DNA of 64,000 nt. Origin: an uncultured Thermoanaerobaculum sp. Lineage in GTDB: Bacteria; Acidobacteriota; Thermoanaerobaculia; Thermoanaerobaculales; Thermoanaerobaculaceae. The notes under the pieces were generated by a model. That model ran no database searches. It was not told where the DNA came from and was given only the letters and a program-made list of their open reading frames with translations. Positions 33,543 through 41,840 of this stretch are shown here, piece by piece (positions within the stretch are counted from its first letter, which is position 1; every line of letters starts with the position of its first letter). The stretch covers positions 1-64,000 of the forward strand of contig CALHAH010000030.1 in the NCBI GenBank assembly GCA_937934115.1. Reading direction: 5' to 3'. A program made the position numbers and the translations under genes.

Positions 33543-34000
33543 CATGGATAGTGTCCACCCTCTAAGTCGACTACCCGCACGACCTCATTCCCTCGAAAAT
33601 CAATCACTTTGACGGCGATCCGCTTGTGCTCGCCAGGCTGGAAAGGGAACGAGATGGTGCCGCGCATCTACTCAAAAACCTCGGGATCAATCTGGGCTTT
33701 GAGGGCGCGGTGCAGTTTGTCCCAGGCGTCGGGGTCGCCGGGGAAGAAGGACTAACAAATGTGAAAGGTCTTACCGTCGTAGTCGGTATCTAAGAACCAG
33801 GCAGCCACGTGGCTACCGCGCGTATGCTCCGTTTCGCCCGTCAACGGGTCGTAGATGTCCACCCCGCGCAGTTTCACAACAAACGTGCCGTCCTTGTAGG
33901 TTGGCGCCATACCCGCCGGTGGGTTGTTTTTCCGTTTGGCTTCCTCGTAGCGAAAATCCTGTACCGGAGGGGAGGTATGGCGAATTTTCTTCTTTGGCAT
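33543..34000 (-). pseudogene. DNA methyltransferase (mod) remnant lacking its catalytic domain
   Basis: From the ATG at 34000: MPKKKIRHTSPPVQDFRYEE and KRKNNPPAGMAPTY are the N-terminus of a site-specific DNA methyltransferase. It jumps at once to the extreme C-terminal part (VKLRGVDIYDPLTGE, VAAWFLDTDYDGKTFHIC). Two in-frame TAG codons follow (after FHIC and after DPEVFE) before RGTISFPFQPGEHKR and the terminal TGA, which overlaps the RAYT start. The whole AdoMet and target domain is missing. Confidence 0.78.
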
Positions 34001-34435
34001 TTGTTGCCCTCTAAAAGGCGTCGCCCCCACCTCGTCCACTGCCCCCCTGCGCGCCACCGCAAAGAGCTTCCGATCCGGAGCGCAGCTCAACGGGAACTCA
34101 CGGGGAGCATTGTATCCACAAACCTCCTGTGCTTGGCTATCGCGTAATAGCTGCCAGGAAAAAGGCAGTGAGCATCGGTGTGCACATGGGCTAAGGGCTT
34201 TAAAGCCGCCCTGCTCGATGGCAGTCCCATGCGCGCGCCTGATAAGCCCACCAGTGGCCGAGCCCAGCTTCAAAGCCCTTTCTCCTGGCCTCTGGAACGT
34301 GGCGGCGCCTGTTTTGCCCCATGAGCTCCGCCCCCAGCGGGGAAAGCTCCAGCGTACGCAAGAAGCTTTGCCGGAAAGACCCGCTTTTACGGCTTACAGG
34401 TTTCTGTAAGCGGCCAGGAGTGCCAGAAAGGGGCG
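34001..34435. other. 435-base gap with one hairpin
   Basis: No gene recognised. GCTTACAG-GTTT-CTGTAAGC (34392-34411) is a perfect 8-bp inverted repeat just beyond the patatin gene stop and may end that minus-strand transcript, though no T-run follows. A TACAAT on the minus strand near 34106 could be a relic promoter of the methylase remnant. Confidence 0.4.
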
Positions 34436-35455
34436 TCACGGCACCAACCAAAGGTTGGGATCGGCGGCCACTTCCCGGCCATGAGCTACCGCTTGCCTGA
34501 TGCGTTGCGGGTGAAAGTTGGTGGAGGCGTTGTCAGTGCCGTACCAAACACGGGGGGCGAGGACGTGCACCGGCACCGTGCGCTTGCCAATGGTGGCAAG
34601 AGCCTCTTCCAGCGCTTTCCTGCGGCTTCCTCGCAAACCACCCAGGGCTTTTTCCGCAGCTGCCACGATGCGGTTCCACTCCAAGGCACCACGGATGTCG
34701 CCCAAGTAAATTTCGTCGGTGAGGATTTCCACCACGCGCTTGAGGACGTCTAAGGCCCCCACCTTGGTGCCCAGCCAGTTATCCGACCACTGGCGGTAGC
34801 TGTGCTCGGGCACCGTGGAACGGGGAAGGCGACCGTCCGGTTCCGGTATGACGCGAGAGGTGAGCAGCACGTAAATTTCGTCGGCACCGGCAGCAAAGGC
34901 CGAGCCCAGAGGGGTGATATCGCGCACCCCCCCGTCCACCAGCACGTCTTTGCCTGTGTCCACGTAGGGAAAGACCACGGGAATGGCCGTGGAAGCCATA
35001 AGCTTTTGCAAAAAGTCCGCCTCCGCCGGCGTCCACTCTTGGTAGCGCCCGGAAACTAAGGACACGGTGCCCACCGCAAAGTCCCGCCCGGAGGAGCGCA
35101 AGGCTTGCACATCCAGGTGCGTGCGCACGAGTTCTTTCAAGGGCTCGACGGTGTAAAGGGAATCGGCGCCGGCAACAAGAGCAGCAAAACCCCCAGCTCG
35201 CTGGCCGTACACCGAGTGGTTGCCTTCAATGGCGGAAAGCCAAAGCTTTTTAAGCTCGCCCACTTTGACCTGGAGGTGGGCCAAGGAATCGCCTTGGGTG
35301 GGGGCTTGCGCGAGGAACGCGGCGTTAAGGGCACCCACGGAAACACCGCGCAGGATGTGGAAGTCCAATGCCTTGCGCCCAACCAGCTCCTCCAACATCC
35401 CCACTTGAAAGGCCCCCCGCGCCCCACCCCCGCCGAGGACCAGCGCTCGTTTCAC
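34436..35455 (-). CDS. Patatin-like phospholipase
   Basis: 339 aa from a GTG after AAAGGGGGTTTGCT; the track's longer start is not supported. Oxyanion loop GGGGARGAFQVG at residues 8-19, nucleophile GVSVGALNAAF near 40 and the Asp of the dyad in LVDGGVRDITPLG near 190. A complete Ser-Asp acylhydrolase. No signal peptide, so probably cytoplasmic. The C-terminal ~120 residues are helical with no known motif. Substrate unknown. Confidence 0.9.
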   Translation of the reverse strand: MKRALVLGGGGARGAFQVGMLEELVGRKALDFHILRGVSVGALNAAFLAQAPTQGDSLAHLQVKVGELKKLWLSAIEGNHSVYGQRAGGFAALVAGADSLYTVEPLKELVRTHLDVQALRSSGRDFAVGTVSLVSGRYQEWTPAEADFLQKLMASTAIPVVFPYVDTGKDVLVDGGVRDITPLGSAFAAGADEIYVLLTSRVIPEPDGRLPRSTVPEHSYRQWSDNWLGTKVGALDVLKRVVEILTDEIYLGDIRGALEWNRIVAAAEKALGGLRGSRRKALEEALATIGKRTVPVHVLAPRVWYGTDNASTNFHPQRIRQAVAHGREVAADPNLWLVP

Positions 35456-35911
35456 AGCAAACCCCCTTAAAGCATTACCATGCCAAAAATGAGACGCCAG
35501 GGCAAGGCGCAAAAAAAGGCTCGTAAGAGAAGTTTCCGTGAGGACTAGCGAAGGCACATCTTGGTGGTGGCTTTTCCCGGCACGCCGGAAACCTTCCGCC
35601 CCTCCCCGGCCTTTGCGGTATTTGGGCCTTGGGATACGCACACGCTTTGCGGTTCAGGCTGCTCGCAGGCTTCCCCGCCTAGAGGGTCACGCGAGGGTAG
35701 AGCACGCACTGGGCCATGCGTTTTGCCGCCGGCAGGGCGGGACAAAAGCCCCACACGCCGAGGCTAAAAAAATAGCGGCTTACCATGCGCTGGCAGGAAT
35801 AAACACCAGAAAGGTTTTTGTCATCCATTGACGCGGGACCGCAGGGTGCCGCCAAAGACTTACAATTGCTGACGCGGGGAACAGGGGCGCGAGGAGGGGA
35901 GCAAAGCCGGG
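35456..35911. other. 456-base intergenic region, nothing recognised
   Basis: Contains short G/C-rich inverted segments and poly-A/T runs (AAAAAAA at 35511 and 35766) but no gene, tRNA or riboswitch core I can identify. TACAAT at about 35861 may be the -10 of the ABC operon, with no matching -35. Confidence 0.4.
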
Positions 35912-37177
35912 ATGTGGTTAGTGATTTTCAAAATGGCCCGCCGCCAGCTTTTTGCTTCCCCCACGACCGTGGCTTTGACGTTAGCAGGTGTGGCCGTGGG
36001 GGTTGCGGTGTTCATCTTTACCGTGGCCATGATGGATGGGCTGGTGGCTTATTTTTCGCAAAGGATTTTGCGTATTTCCCCAACCCTCACAGTGGTTCCC
36101 GCAAGCGAGCAGACCCTCCAGCGGGCGGTTAGGCCCACCAAGAGTCGCCACACCGTGGTGGTGCTCACAAACCCCGCGCCCCCCGACCAGCGACCCACCA
36201 TCCGCGGTGGTGTGGCGATGATACCCACCTTGGAAAAACTCCCCGGGGTGGAGGGCGTGGCACCAGCGGTGAGCACCGCCGCGGTGATGGCCTTTGGCAC
36301 CATCAGCGAAAGCGCTACCCTCCTGGGCCTGGACCCCCGGCGCGAGAGGGATGTTACCGATCTTTACCGTCTCGTGGTGGAGGGGAGCTGGCAATCCCTT
36401 GAGGGGAAAAACAACGCGGTGCTTTTAGGCTACAAGCTGGCCGAGCGCCTGGGGGTGCAGGTGGGGGACAGGGTCCTGGCCACGGGGGAGTCGGGGGCCT
36501 CCAAAGACTTGGAGGTGGTGGGGATCCTGGCCGTGGGCCTGGGCAGCTGGGACGAGGCCACCGCTGTGGTGCCGTATGCAGTGGCGCAGGGTTTGGCCGG
36601 TTGGAACGGAGACGAGGTGAGCGAGCTGCGGCTGCGAACCTCCCTGCAAAACCTCGAAGCCCTTCGGCAAACGGTGCAAAGTGTAACGGAACGCAAGGTG
36701 GAACGCTGGGAGGAAACTAACCGGCCGGCGCTGCAACTGTTCCGCACCATCGGCTTGACCACGTACCTACTTACGGCTTTTGTCCTCGTAGTCGCCGGCC
36801 TAGGCATTAGCAACAAGCTCGCTACGGTGATCCTCAACAAAGAACGGGACATTGCCATCCTTCGCGCTTACGGTTTTAGCCGCGGAGCTGTGCGCGCTCT
36901 TTTCCTCATCCAGGGTTGGCTTTTGGGGGTTTTTGGCGCTCTTCTCGGCTGTTTTTTGGCGTTTTTGGTCATCACCTACTTTCGTGCGCATCCCATCCGC
37001 TTTGCCCCCAGGGAAAGGGCGGTTTTAGCCTATACCGAGCTTTACCTTGCCAACGAACCTTCCTACTACGTGTTTGTGGCGGTGGTGGCGATGGCCATTG
37101 CTGTGGTGGCTTCGCTTTTGGCGGTGCGGCGGGCCGCTAGGGTTTTGCCCGTGGAGGTGCTCCGTGGGGAAGCTTGA
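35912..37177 (+). CDS. ABC transporter permease, MacB/FtsX type (first)
   Basis: 421 aa. One N-terminal membrane helix (residues ~20-45), a large extracytoplasmic domain, then three C-terminal helices, with NKLATVILNKERDIAILRAYGFSRGAV as the MacB/FtsX landmark. GGAGGGG lies before the ATG. It overlaps the ATPase gene by 14 bases. First gene of permease-ATPase-adaptor-permease. Role: mechanotransmission-type export of lipid, lipoprotein or antibiotic; substrate unknown. Confidence 0.9.
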   Translation: MWLVIFKMARRQLFASPTTVALTLAGVAVGVAVFIFTVAMMDGLVAYFSQRILRISPTLTVVPASEQTLQRAVRPTKSRHTVVVLTNPAPPDQRPTIRGGVAMIPTLEKLPGVEGVAPAVSTAAVMAFGTISESATLLGLDPRRERDVTDLYRLVVEGSWQSLEGKNNAVLLGYKLAERLGVQVGDRVLATGESGASKDLEVVGILAVGLGSWDEATAVVPYAVAQGLAGWNGDEVSELRLRTSLQNLEALRQTVQSVTERKVERWEETNRPALQLFRTIGLTTYLLTAFVLVVAGLGISNKLATVILNKERDIAILRAYGFSRGAVRALFLIQGWLLGVFGALLGCFLAFLVITYFRAHPIRFAPRERAVLAYTELYLANEPSYYVFVAVVAMAIAVVASLLAVRRAARVLPVEVLRGEA

Positions 37178-37931
37178 TGAGGGTACGTTGCCGCCAGGGT
37201 CGGTCGCCGGCGCGGGTATTGCCCTCACAGCGCAAAACCTTTGGAAAACGCTGGGCACCGGCGCAGCAGCACGGGAGGTTTTACGCGACGTAAGTCTCAC
37301 GTTACGAACGGGAGAGTTTGCTGCGCTCACGGGTCCTTCAGGCTCCGGAAAGTCCACGCTTTTGTATATCTTGGGCGGTCTTGACCGACCGGACAGGGGC
37401 AGCGTGGAGGTGGCGGGAGTACCGCTGCACACGGCCTCGGACCGCGAGCTGGGGGAGCTGCGCAACCGATACATTGGCTTTGTCTACCAGTTCCACTTTC
37501 TCCTGCCGGAGTTTTCCGCTTTGGAAAACGTCCTCATGCCCCTTTGGGCGCGGGGGGCAGGTTTTAAAGCCGAAGACCAAGCTTGGGCGGAGGAACTTTT
37601 GGCCCGGGTGGGTCTTTACGAAAAACGGAAAAAGCTGCCGCGCGAGCTTTCAGGGGGTGAACAGCAGCGGGTGGCTGTGGCCCGCGCCCTGGCGGGAAAA
37701 CCAAAAATTGTTCTTGCCGATGAACCCACGGGCAATTTAGATTCGGCCAACGCCCGCAACGTGTACAACCTTTTCCGCGAAATTAACGAGTCCTTGGGGC
37801 AAACCATCCTGGTGGTCACCCACGACCCCCACTGGGCCGCTGCCTCAGACCGGGTTTTCCACCTGCTGGACGGGCAAATCGTTTCTGAGGAAGCGCGCAG
37901 CTCCACGGAAACAAAATACGGAGGAACGTAG
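37164..37931 (+). CDS. ABC transporter ATP-binding protein (LolD/MacB type)
   Basis: 255 aa from a GTG preceded by GTGGAGGTG and inside the permease end; the earlier track start is out of context. Walker A GPSGSGKSTLLY, Q-loop VYQFHFLLPEFSALENV, signature LSGGEQQRVAVARAL, Walker B IVLADEPTGNLDSAN and H-loop VVTHDPHW are all intact. LolD-like pattern around the Q-loop. Confidence 0.94.
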   Translation: MGKLDEGTLPPGSVAGAGIALTAQNLWKTLGTGAAAREVLRDVSLTLRTGEFAALTGPSGSGKSTLLYILGGLDRPDRGSVEVAGVPLHTASDRELGELRNRYIGFVYQFHFLLPEFSALENVLMPLWARGAGFKAEDQAWAEELLARVGLYEKRKKLPRELSGGEQQRVAVARALAGKPKIVLADEPTGNLDSANARNVYNLFREINESLGQTILVVTHDPHWAAASDRVFHLLDGQIVSEEARSSTETKYGGT

Positions 37932-37934
37932 CCT

Positions 37935-38990
37935 ATGCGCCGCGGTTTTGTACTGGTTATCCTTCTGCTAGCCTTTGGTTTTGTCACCGCTCGTCTGTTG
38001 ACGTTGCGCATGGCGCGCCCCGCCGTAACGCTTGTACCGGTCACGCGGGGAACCGTGGTGGAGGCCGTATACGCCACAGGGCGCGTGGACTGTGACCAGC
38101 GGGCCACGGTCCGGGCTCGCCTGGCAGCACCTCTGCTGCAGGTTCTGGTGGGTCCCGGTGAAGAGGTCCGAAGTGGCCAGGTGCTCGCCATTCTCGACAG
38201 CCGGGAAGTTACTCTGGAGGTGGCGAGGACGGAAAAGGAGCTGGCTGCCGCACGGGCAGCCGCTGCCGAAGCGGAGGATGCAGCCCTCCGCCTGGAAAAG
38301 CTTTACGCGGCGGCGCTTATTGCTGAAAACCAACTCATCCGTGAACGGGAAAGGGCTCGGGAGCTGAAGGAGAAAGCTGACGCCTTGGAGAAGGTCCTCA
38401 ATCTCGCTCAGGAAAGAACCAGTTGGTCCGTCCTCCGCTCCCCCATGGATGGTACCGTGGCTACCCTGGTGCGGCGCGCCGGGGACCTCCTGCAAGTGGG
38501 GGATGAGGTGCTCACAGTGGTGGATTTACGAAAACCTTACCTGCGGGTGGCGGTGGACGAAAGGGACTTGGGTAAGGTGGCACCGGGACAGGAGGCGCGC
38601 ATCGTTTTTGATGCGTACCGCGACCAAGTTTTTGTAGGTGAGGTTTGGCGCATAGTCCCCACCTTGGACCGTTTGACCCGTTCCGCAGATGTTTTGGTGC
38701 GTTTGCCTGCGGGGGTTCCCCCGCTGAGCCTCGACCTTACCGCCACCGTAAACATCGTCATCAAAAGGGTGGAAAACGCGGTTCTTGTTCCCAGCCTCGC
38801 CCTGCGTGGGACGGGCTCCGAGAGAACCGTACTGCGCCCCAACGCGGAGTGGGTGCTGGAGGCCATCCCCGTGGGCGTGGGGGTTTGCGACACCGAGCAC
38901 TGCCAGGTCACCGCCGGGCTTCAGCCTGGGGAGCTGATTGTGGCCGAGGCTTCCAACTTCCAGCCCGGCACGAGGGTACGACGGCAGTGA
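37935..38990 (+). CDS. Periplasmic adaptor (membrane fusion protein)
   Basis: 351 aa. One N-terminal membrane helix (FVLVILLLAFGFVTA), lipoyl half-motifs VRARLAAPLLQVLVGPGEEV and LRSPMDGTVATLVRRAGDLL flanking an alpha-helical hairpin (EVARTEKELAAARAAAAEAE), then beta-barrel and membrane-proximal parts. MacA/HlyD family. It would link the inner-membrane complex to an outer-membrane channel; no TolC gene is present here. Ends in GTGA shared with the second permease. Confidence 0.9.
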   Translation: MRRGFVLVILLLAFGFVTARLLTLRMARPAVTLVPVTRGTVVEAVYATGRVDCDQRATVRARLAAPLLQVLVGPGEEVRSGQVLAILDSREVTLEVARTEKELAAARAAAAEAEDAALRLEKLYAAALIAENQLIRERERARELKEKADALEKVLNLAQERTSWSVLRSPMDGTVATLVRRAGDLLQVGDEVLTVVDLRKPYLRVAVDERDLGKVAPGQEARIVFDAYRDQVFVGEVWRIVPTLDRLTRSADVLVRLPAGVPPLSLDLTATVNIVIKRVENAVLVPSLALRGTGSERTVLRPNAEWVLEAIPVGVGVCDTEHCQVTAGLQPGELIVAEASNFQPGTRVRRQ

Positions 38991-40237
38991 GGATCCACTT
39001 CCGCATTGCCGAAGCCCAACTGCGCCAGCGTCCGCGCCGGTCTTTGGTGGCGCTTTCTTCGGTAACGGTGGGCACAGGCATGCTCATCGTCACGCTTTCA
39101 CTTACCGCTGGGCTTTCCGAGGATTTCCTGGAAAAGACCATTCAAACCTCGGCCCACATGGAGGTGCTCCCGCGCCTGGCCGAAAACCGAGCCGAAACCA
39201 TAAAGGGGCGTGACGAGCTGGTTGCCCTGGCGCGCCACCGCGTCCCCGAGGAAAAACAAACGGTTCGTCCCCTGCCCAAGATCTTGGCCCTGGCGCGGCG
39301 CTTGCCCGGAGTGGTGGTGGCCACGCCGGCAGTGGAAGCGCAAGCGGTGCTGTTTTACGGCACCACCCGACAGCCGGCGCTGCTTTCCGGCGTGGTCCCC
39401 TGGGAGGAGGCACGCGTAACCATTTTGCCTCGACGGGTGGTGGCGGGGCAGTGGCAGGACCTGGAAAGAAACCGAGATGGGGTGGTTCTGGGGTCAGGGT
39501 TGGCAAAAAACTTGGGGGTGCAGGTGGGTTCTCCGGTGCGGGCGCAGGGATCTCAGGGTACGGTCGTGGCCCTTCGCGTCGTGGCTGTGGTGCAAACGGG
39601 TCTTGCCTCGGTGGATAAGTTTCTAGCCCTCGTGAACTTGGATCGTGCCCAGGCGCTCATGGGTTTAACCAGCGACCAAGCAACCAAGGTTCGCATACGC
39701 TTGAAAGACCCCTGGGCGGCGGCGAGCCTGGCACGGCAAGCCGAAACGCTTTTAGGTTACCAGTGCGTTTCCTGGCAAGAGCGCGCTGCAGCGCAAATTG
39801 ACTCCTTTGACCGACAAAACCTCATTACCAGGGTTTTGGTTTTTTTCACCATGTTGGTGGCCGCCTTTGGCGTGGCTAACGTTCTCGTGCAAATTGTCTC
39901 AGAAAAACGGCGCGATATTGCCATCTTGCGCGCTGTGGGCTTTGACAGTGCGGACATTGCCCTGATTTACCTCATCCAAGGCTCACTCCTGGGGCTTTTG
40001 GGGGCTGCCCTCGGGTGGGGGCTGGGGGCCCTCCTGATACGCGTCGTGGCAGCCATTCCCGTTAATTTTGGGGAGGCGGCCCTTTTGCAAAACGAAAACC
40101 TGCGCATGGCCGAGCACCCCTGGTTTTACCTTGTGGCTTTGCTCCTGGCCTTGGTGGTGTGCACCATTGGTGCCGCCCAGCCGGCAAGGGCGGCCGCGCG
40201 CCTGCTCCCCACGGCCATCCTGCGCGGAGAGCGGTAA
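38987..40237 (+). CDS. ABC transporter permease, MacB/FtsX type (second)
   Basis: 416 aa from GTG overlapping the adaptor stop; the track's 530-aa version reads through the adaptor gene in another frame. Same plan as the first permease: helix at ~18-40, extracytoplasmic domain, then ANVLVQIVSEKRRDIAILRAVGFDSAD and three C-terminal helices. Two different permeases with one ATPase suggest a heterodimeric channel, as in LolCDE. Confidence 0.88.
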   Translation: MRIHFRIAEAQLRQRPRRSLVALSSVTVGTGMLIVTLSLTAGLSEDFLEKTIQTSAHMEVLPRLAENRAETIKGRDELVALARHRVPEEKQTVRPLPKILALARRLPGVVVATPAVEAQAVLFYGTTRQPALLSGVVPWEEARVTILPRRVVAGQWQDLERNRDGVVLGSGLAKNLGVQVGSPVRAQGSQGTVVALRVVAVVQTGLASVDKFLALVNLDRAQALMGLTSDQATKVRIRLKDPWAAASLARQAETLLGYQCVSWQERAAAQIDSFDRQNLITRVLVFFTMLVAAFGVANVLVQIVSEKRRDIAILRAVGFDSADIALIYLIQGSLLGLLGAALGWGLGALLIRVVAAIPVNFGEAALLQNENLRMAEHPWFYLVALLLALVVCTIGAAQPARAAARLLPTAILRGER

Positions 40238-40540
40238 AACAAGCGCCCAAAACGCCCGCCACCAAAAACTGGTTACAGGCTAGCCGTGCGAGCCCCAGGG
40301 TACGGCCTTCGGGCTGGTCTCGGGAGGCCATGCTTTTGAGAAAAGCACCCACGTTTTTCACCGCGTTCCCTTGCCGCCACGGCCGGACCCTGCTAGCCTG
40401 CGCATGGCAACGGCAATGGCGCCCCGAGGTACGTCCCAGGCTTCCAAACTGAGGCCAAAGCAGCCCGCGGTGCGGGTCACCCCTGGTGCAATTACCTTCG
40501 GGGGAAAGCCTCGTTTTCTGGGTTTTTCCCCACTGCAACC
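40238..40540. other. 303-base gap between the ABC operon and photolyase
   Basis: No gene recognised. A short GCTTTT-GAG-AAAAGC repeat (about 40330-40344) is the only structure seen, and there is no clear promoter for photolyase. Confidence 0.35.
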
Positions 40541-41797
40541 ATGAACCTTGTGTGGCATCGCTCCGATTTGCGTCTGGCCGATCATCCGGCGGTTGCCGAG
40601 GCAAGCAAAGGGGGAGCTTGGGTTGGGCTTGTGGTTTTGGACCCCAACAACCTCAAAACCACCCCGCGGCGTCGGGCGTGGTTTTTGGAAAACGTTCGCC
40701 GGCTGCGCGAGGCGTACCGGGCGCGGGGCGGGGGTCTTTGGGTCTGCCAAGGATACCCCTGGGAACAGGTGCCCGCCGTGGTGCGCACGCTGAAGGCCCA
40801 TGCAGTTTACGCGCTTGCAAGTTACACCCCTTACGGTCGCCATCGGGACATGAGGGTGCGGGAGGCGCTTGCCGTCCCCCTTTACCTCCTCCCTGCACCC
40901 CACCTCATCCCCCCTGACCTGCCCCGCGCCTACCGCGTCTTCACACCCTTCAGTCGGCAGTTCGCTGGCCTCCATGCGCCTCTCCCCGCCCCGGAGTCCC
41001 TGCCCCCCGCGGCAGAAGAGGGTGAACTTCCCGAGGAAAGCTCGGATGTCCTGCTACCACCCGCTGGCGAAGAGGCGGCCCAGGCTGCCCTCAAGCAATT
41101 TGTGGCGCAAAAGCTGCACCGCTATCACGTGGATAGGGATCGCTTGGACGGGGAGGGGGGCTCCAGGCTTTCCCCGTACTTTACGGTAGGCGCCCTGAGC
41201 CCGCGCCAGGCCGCTTGGGAAGTCACGCGCTTTCAGGGTGAAGGCGCGAAAAAGTGGATTGCCGAGCTTTTATGGCGGGACTTTTCCTTTCATCTTCTCT
41301 TCCATTTCCCCGAGATGAGGGAAATGCCGCTCGACCCGCGCTTCGCGCGGTTACCCTGGGTGGAGGACGAGGATCTTTTCACCGCCTGGTATCAAGGGAA
41401 AACAGGGGTTCCCGTGGTGGATGCCGCCATGCGCGAGCTTTGGGCCACGGGGTTTGTTTCCAACCGCGCACGCATGTTGGTGGCACAGTTTGCGGTGAAG
41501 TACTTGCTTCTCCCTTGGAAGAAAGCGGAGGCCGCTTTCAAGGACCTGCTTTTGGATGGGGATACGCCGCAAAACCTCCAGGGGTGGCAGTGGGCCGGGG
41601 GCTTAGGGGTGGATGCGGCACCGTACTTCCGTGTTTTCAACCTTGAGGAGCAGGGAAAACGCCACGATCCCGAGGGGAGCTGGCGGCGGCGTTTTGCCCC
41701 CGAGTACGCTTCCTACGCGGCGCAAGACCCCGTCGTGGATCTGCCCCAGGCCCGGCGGCGCTACCTGTCGTTGGCAGAAAAGCTGGTTCGCGGGTGA
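40541..41797 (+). CDS. phrB: Deoxyribodipyrimidine photolyase
   Basis: 418 aa. Starts MNLVWHRSDLRLADHPAV, the antenna-domain signature of class I photolyases. The FAD domain shows GGSRLSPYFTVGALSPRQ, ELLWRDFSFHLL, GVPVVDAAMRELWATGFVSNRARM and WQWAGGLGVDAAPYFRVFN, all photolyase/cryptochrome hallmarks. It repairs cyclobutane dimers with light. Slightly short of E. coli PhrB (472 aa), mainly in the linker. It faces a DUF523-DUF1722 gene. Confidence 0.93.
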   Translation: MNLVWHRSDLRLADHPAVAEASKGGAWVGLVVLDPNNLKTTPRRRAWFLENVRRLREAYRARGGGLWVCQGYPWEQVPAVVRTLKAHAVYALASYTPYGRHRDMRVREALAVPLYLLPAPHLIPPDLPRAYRVFTPFSRQFAGLHAPLPAPESLPPAAEEGELPEESSDVLLPPAGEEAAQAALKQFVAQKLHRYHVDRDRLDGEGGSRLSPYFTVGALSPRQAAWEVTRFQGEGAKKWIAELLWRDFSFHLLFHFPEMREMPLDPRFARLPWVEDEDLFTAWYQGKTGVPVVDAAMRELWATGFVSNRARMLVAQFAVKYLLLPWKKAEAAFKDLLLDGDTPQNLQGWQWAGGLGVDAAPYFRVFNLEEQGKRHDPEGSWRRRFAPEYASYAAQDPVVDLPQARRRYLSLAEKLVRG

Positions 41798-41840
41798 GGG
41801 AAAAGCCGCGGCGGTGGCAAGCAGGGCAGGGCTTGGGGCA

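Larger units (their letters stand above)
32919..33545 (-). mobile_element. REP-associated tyrosine transposase (RAYT, IS200-related)
   Basis: 208 aa, open and apparently intact. YFVTICTQDRLCLFGEV near the N-terminus, the HUH metal site in MPNHFHGIIII (near residue 80) and the catalytic tyrosine region NYYEHIIRNEDSLNRICQYI (near 165) define the Y1/RAYT family. Residues about 90-115 are encoded by two palindromes (33201-33222 and 33255-33278). The start codon overlaps the end of the methylase remnant and the end overlaps the start of the restriction remnant. More AT-rich than its neighbours, a sign of transfer. Confidence 0.88.

Noticed and set aside
33543-34000. In-frame stops as possible selenocysteine codons (because selB is present)
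   Set aside because: The two internal stops are TAG, not TGA, and the catalytic domain is missing, so decay is the simpler reading.
34109-34117. GTATCCACA as a DnaA box
   Set aside because: Single site with a mismatch, 24 kb from dnaA and beside decayed mobile DNA.
35456-35911. Possible structured RNA or riboswitch before the ABC operon
   Set aside because: I looked for SRP RNA, RNase P RNA, 6S, glycine, cobalamin and c-di-GMP cores on both strands and found no conserved core.
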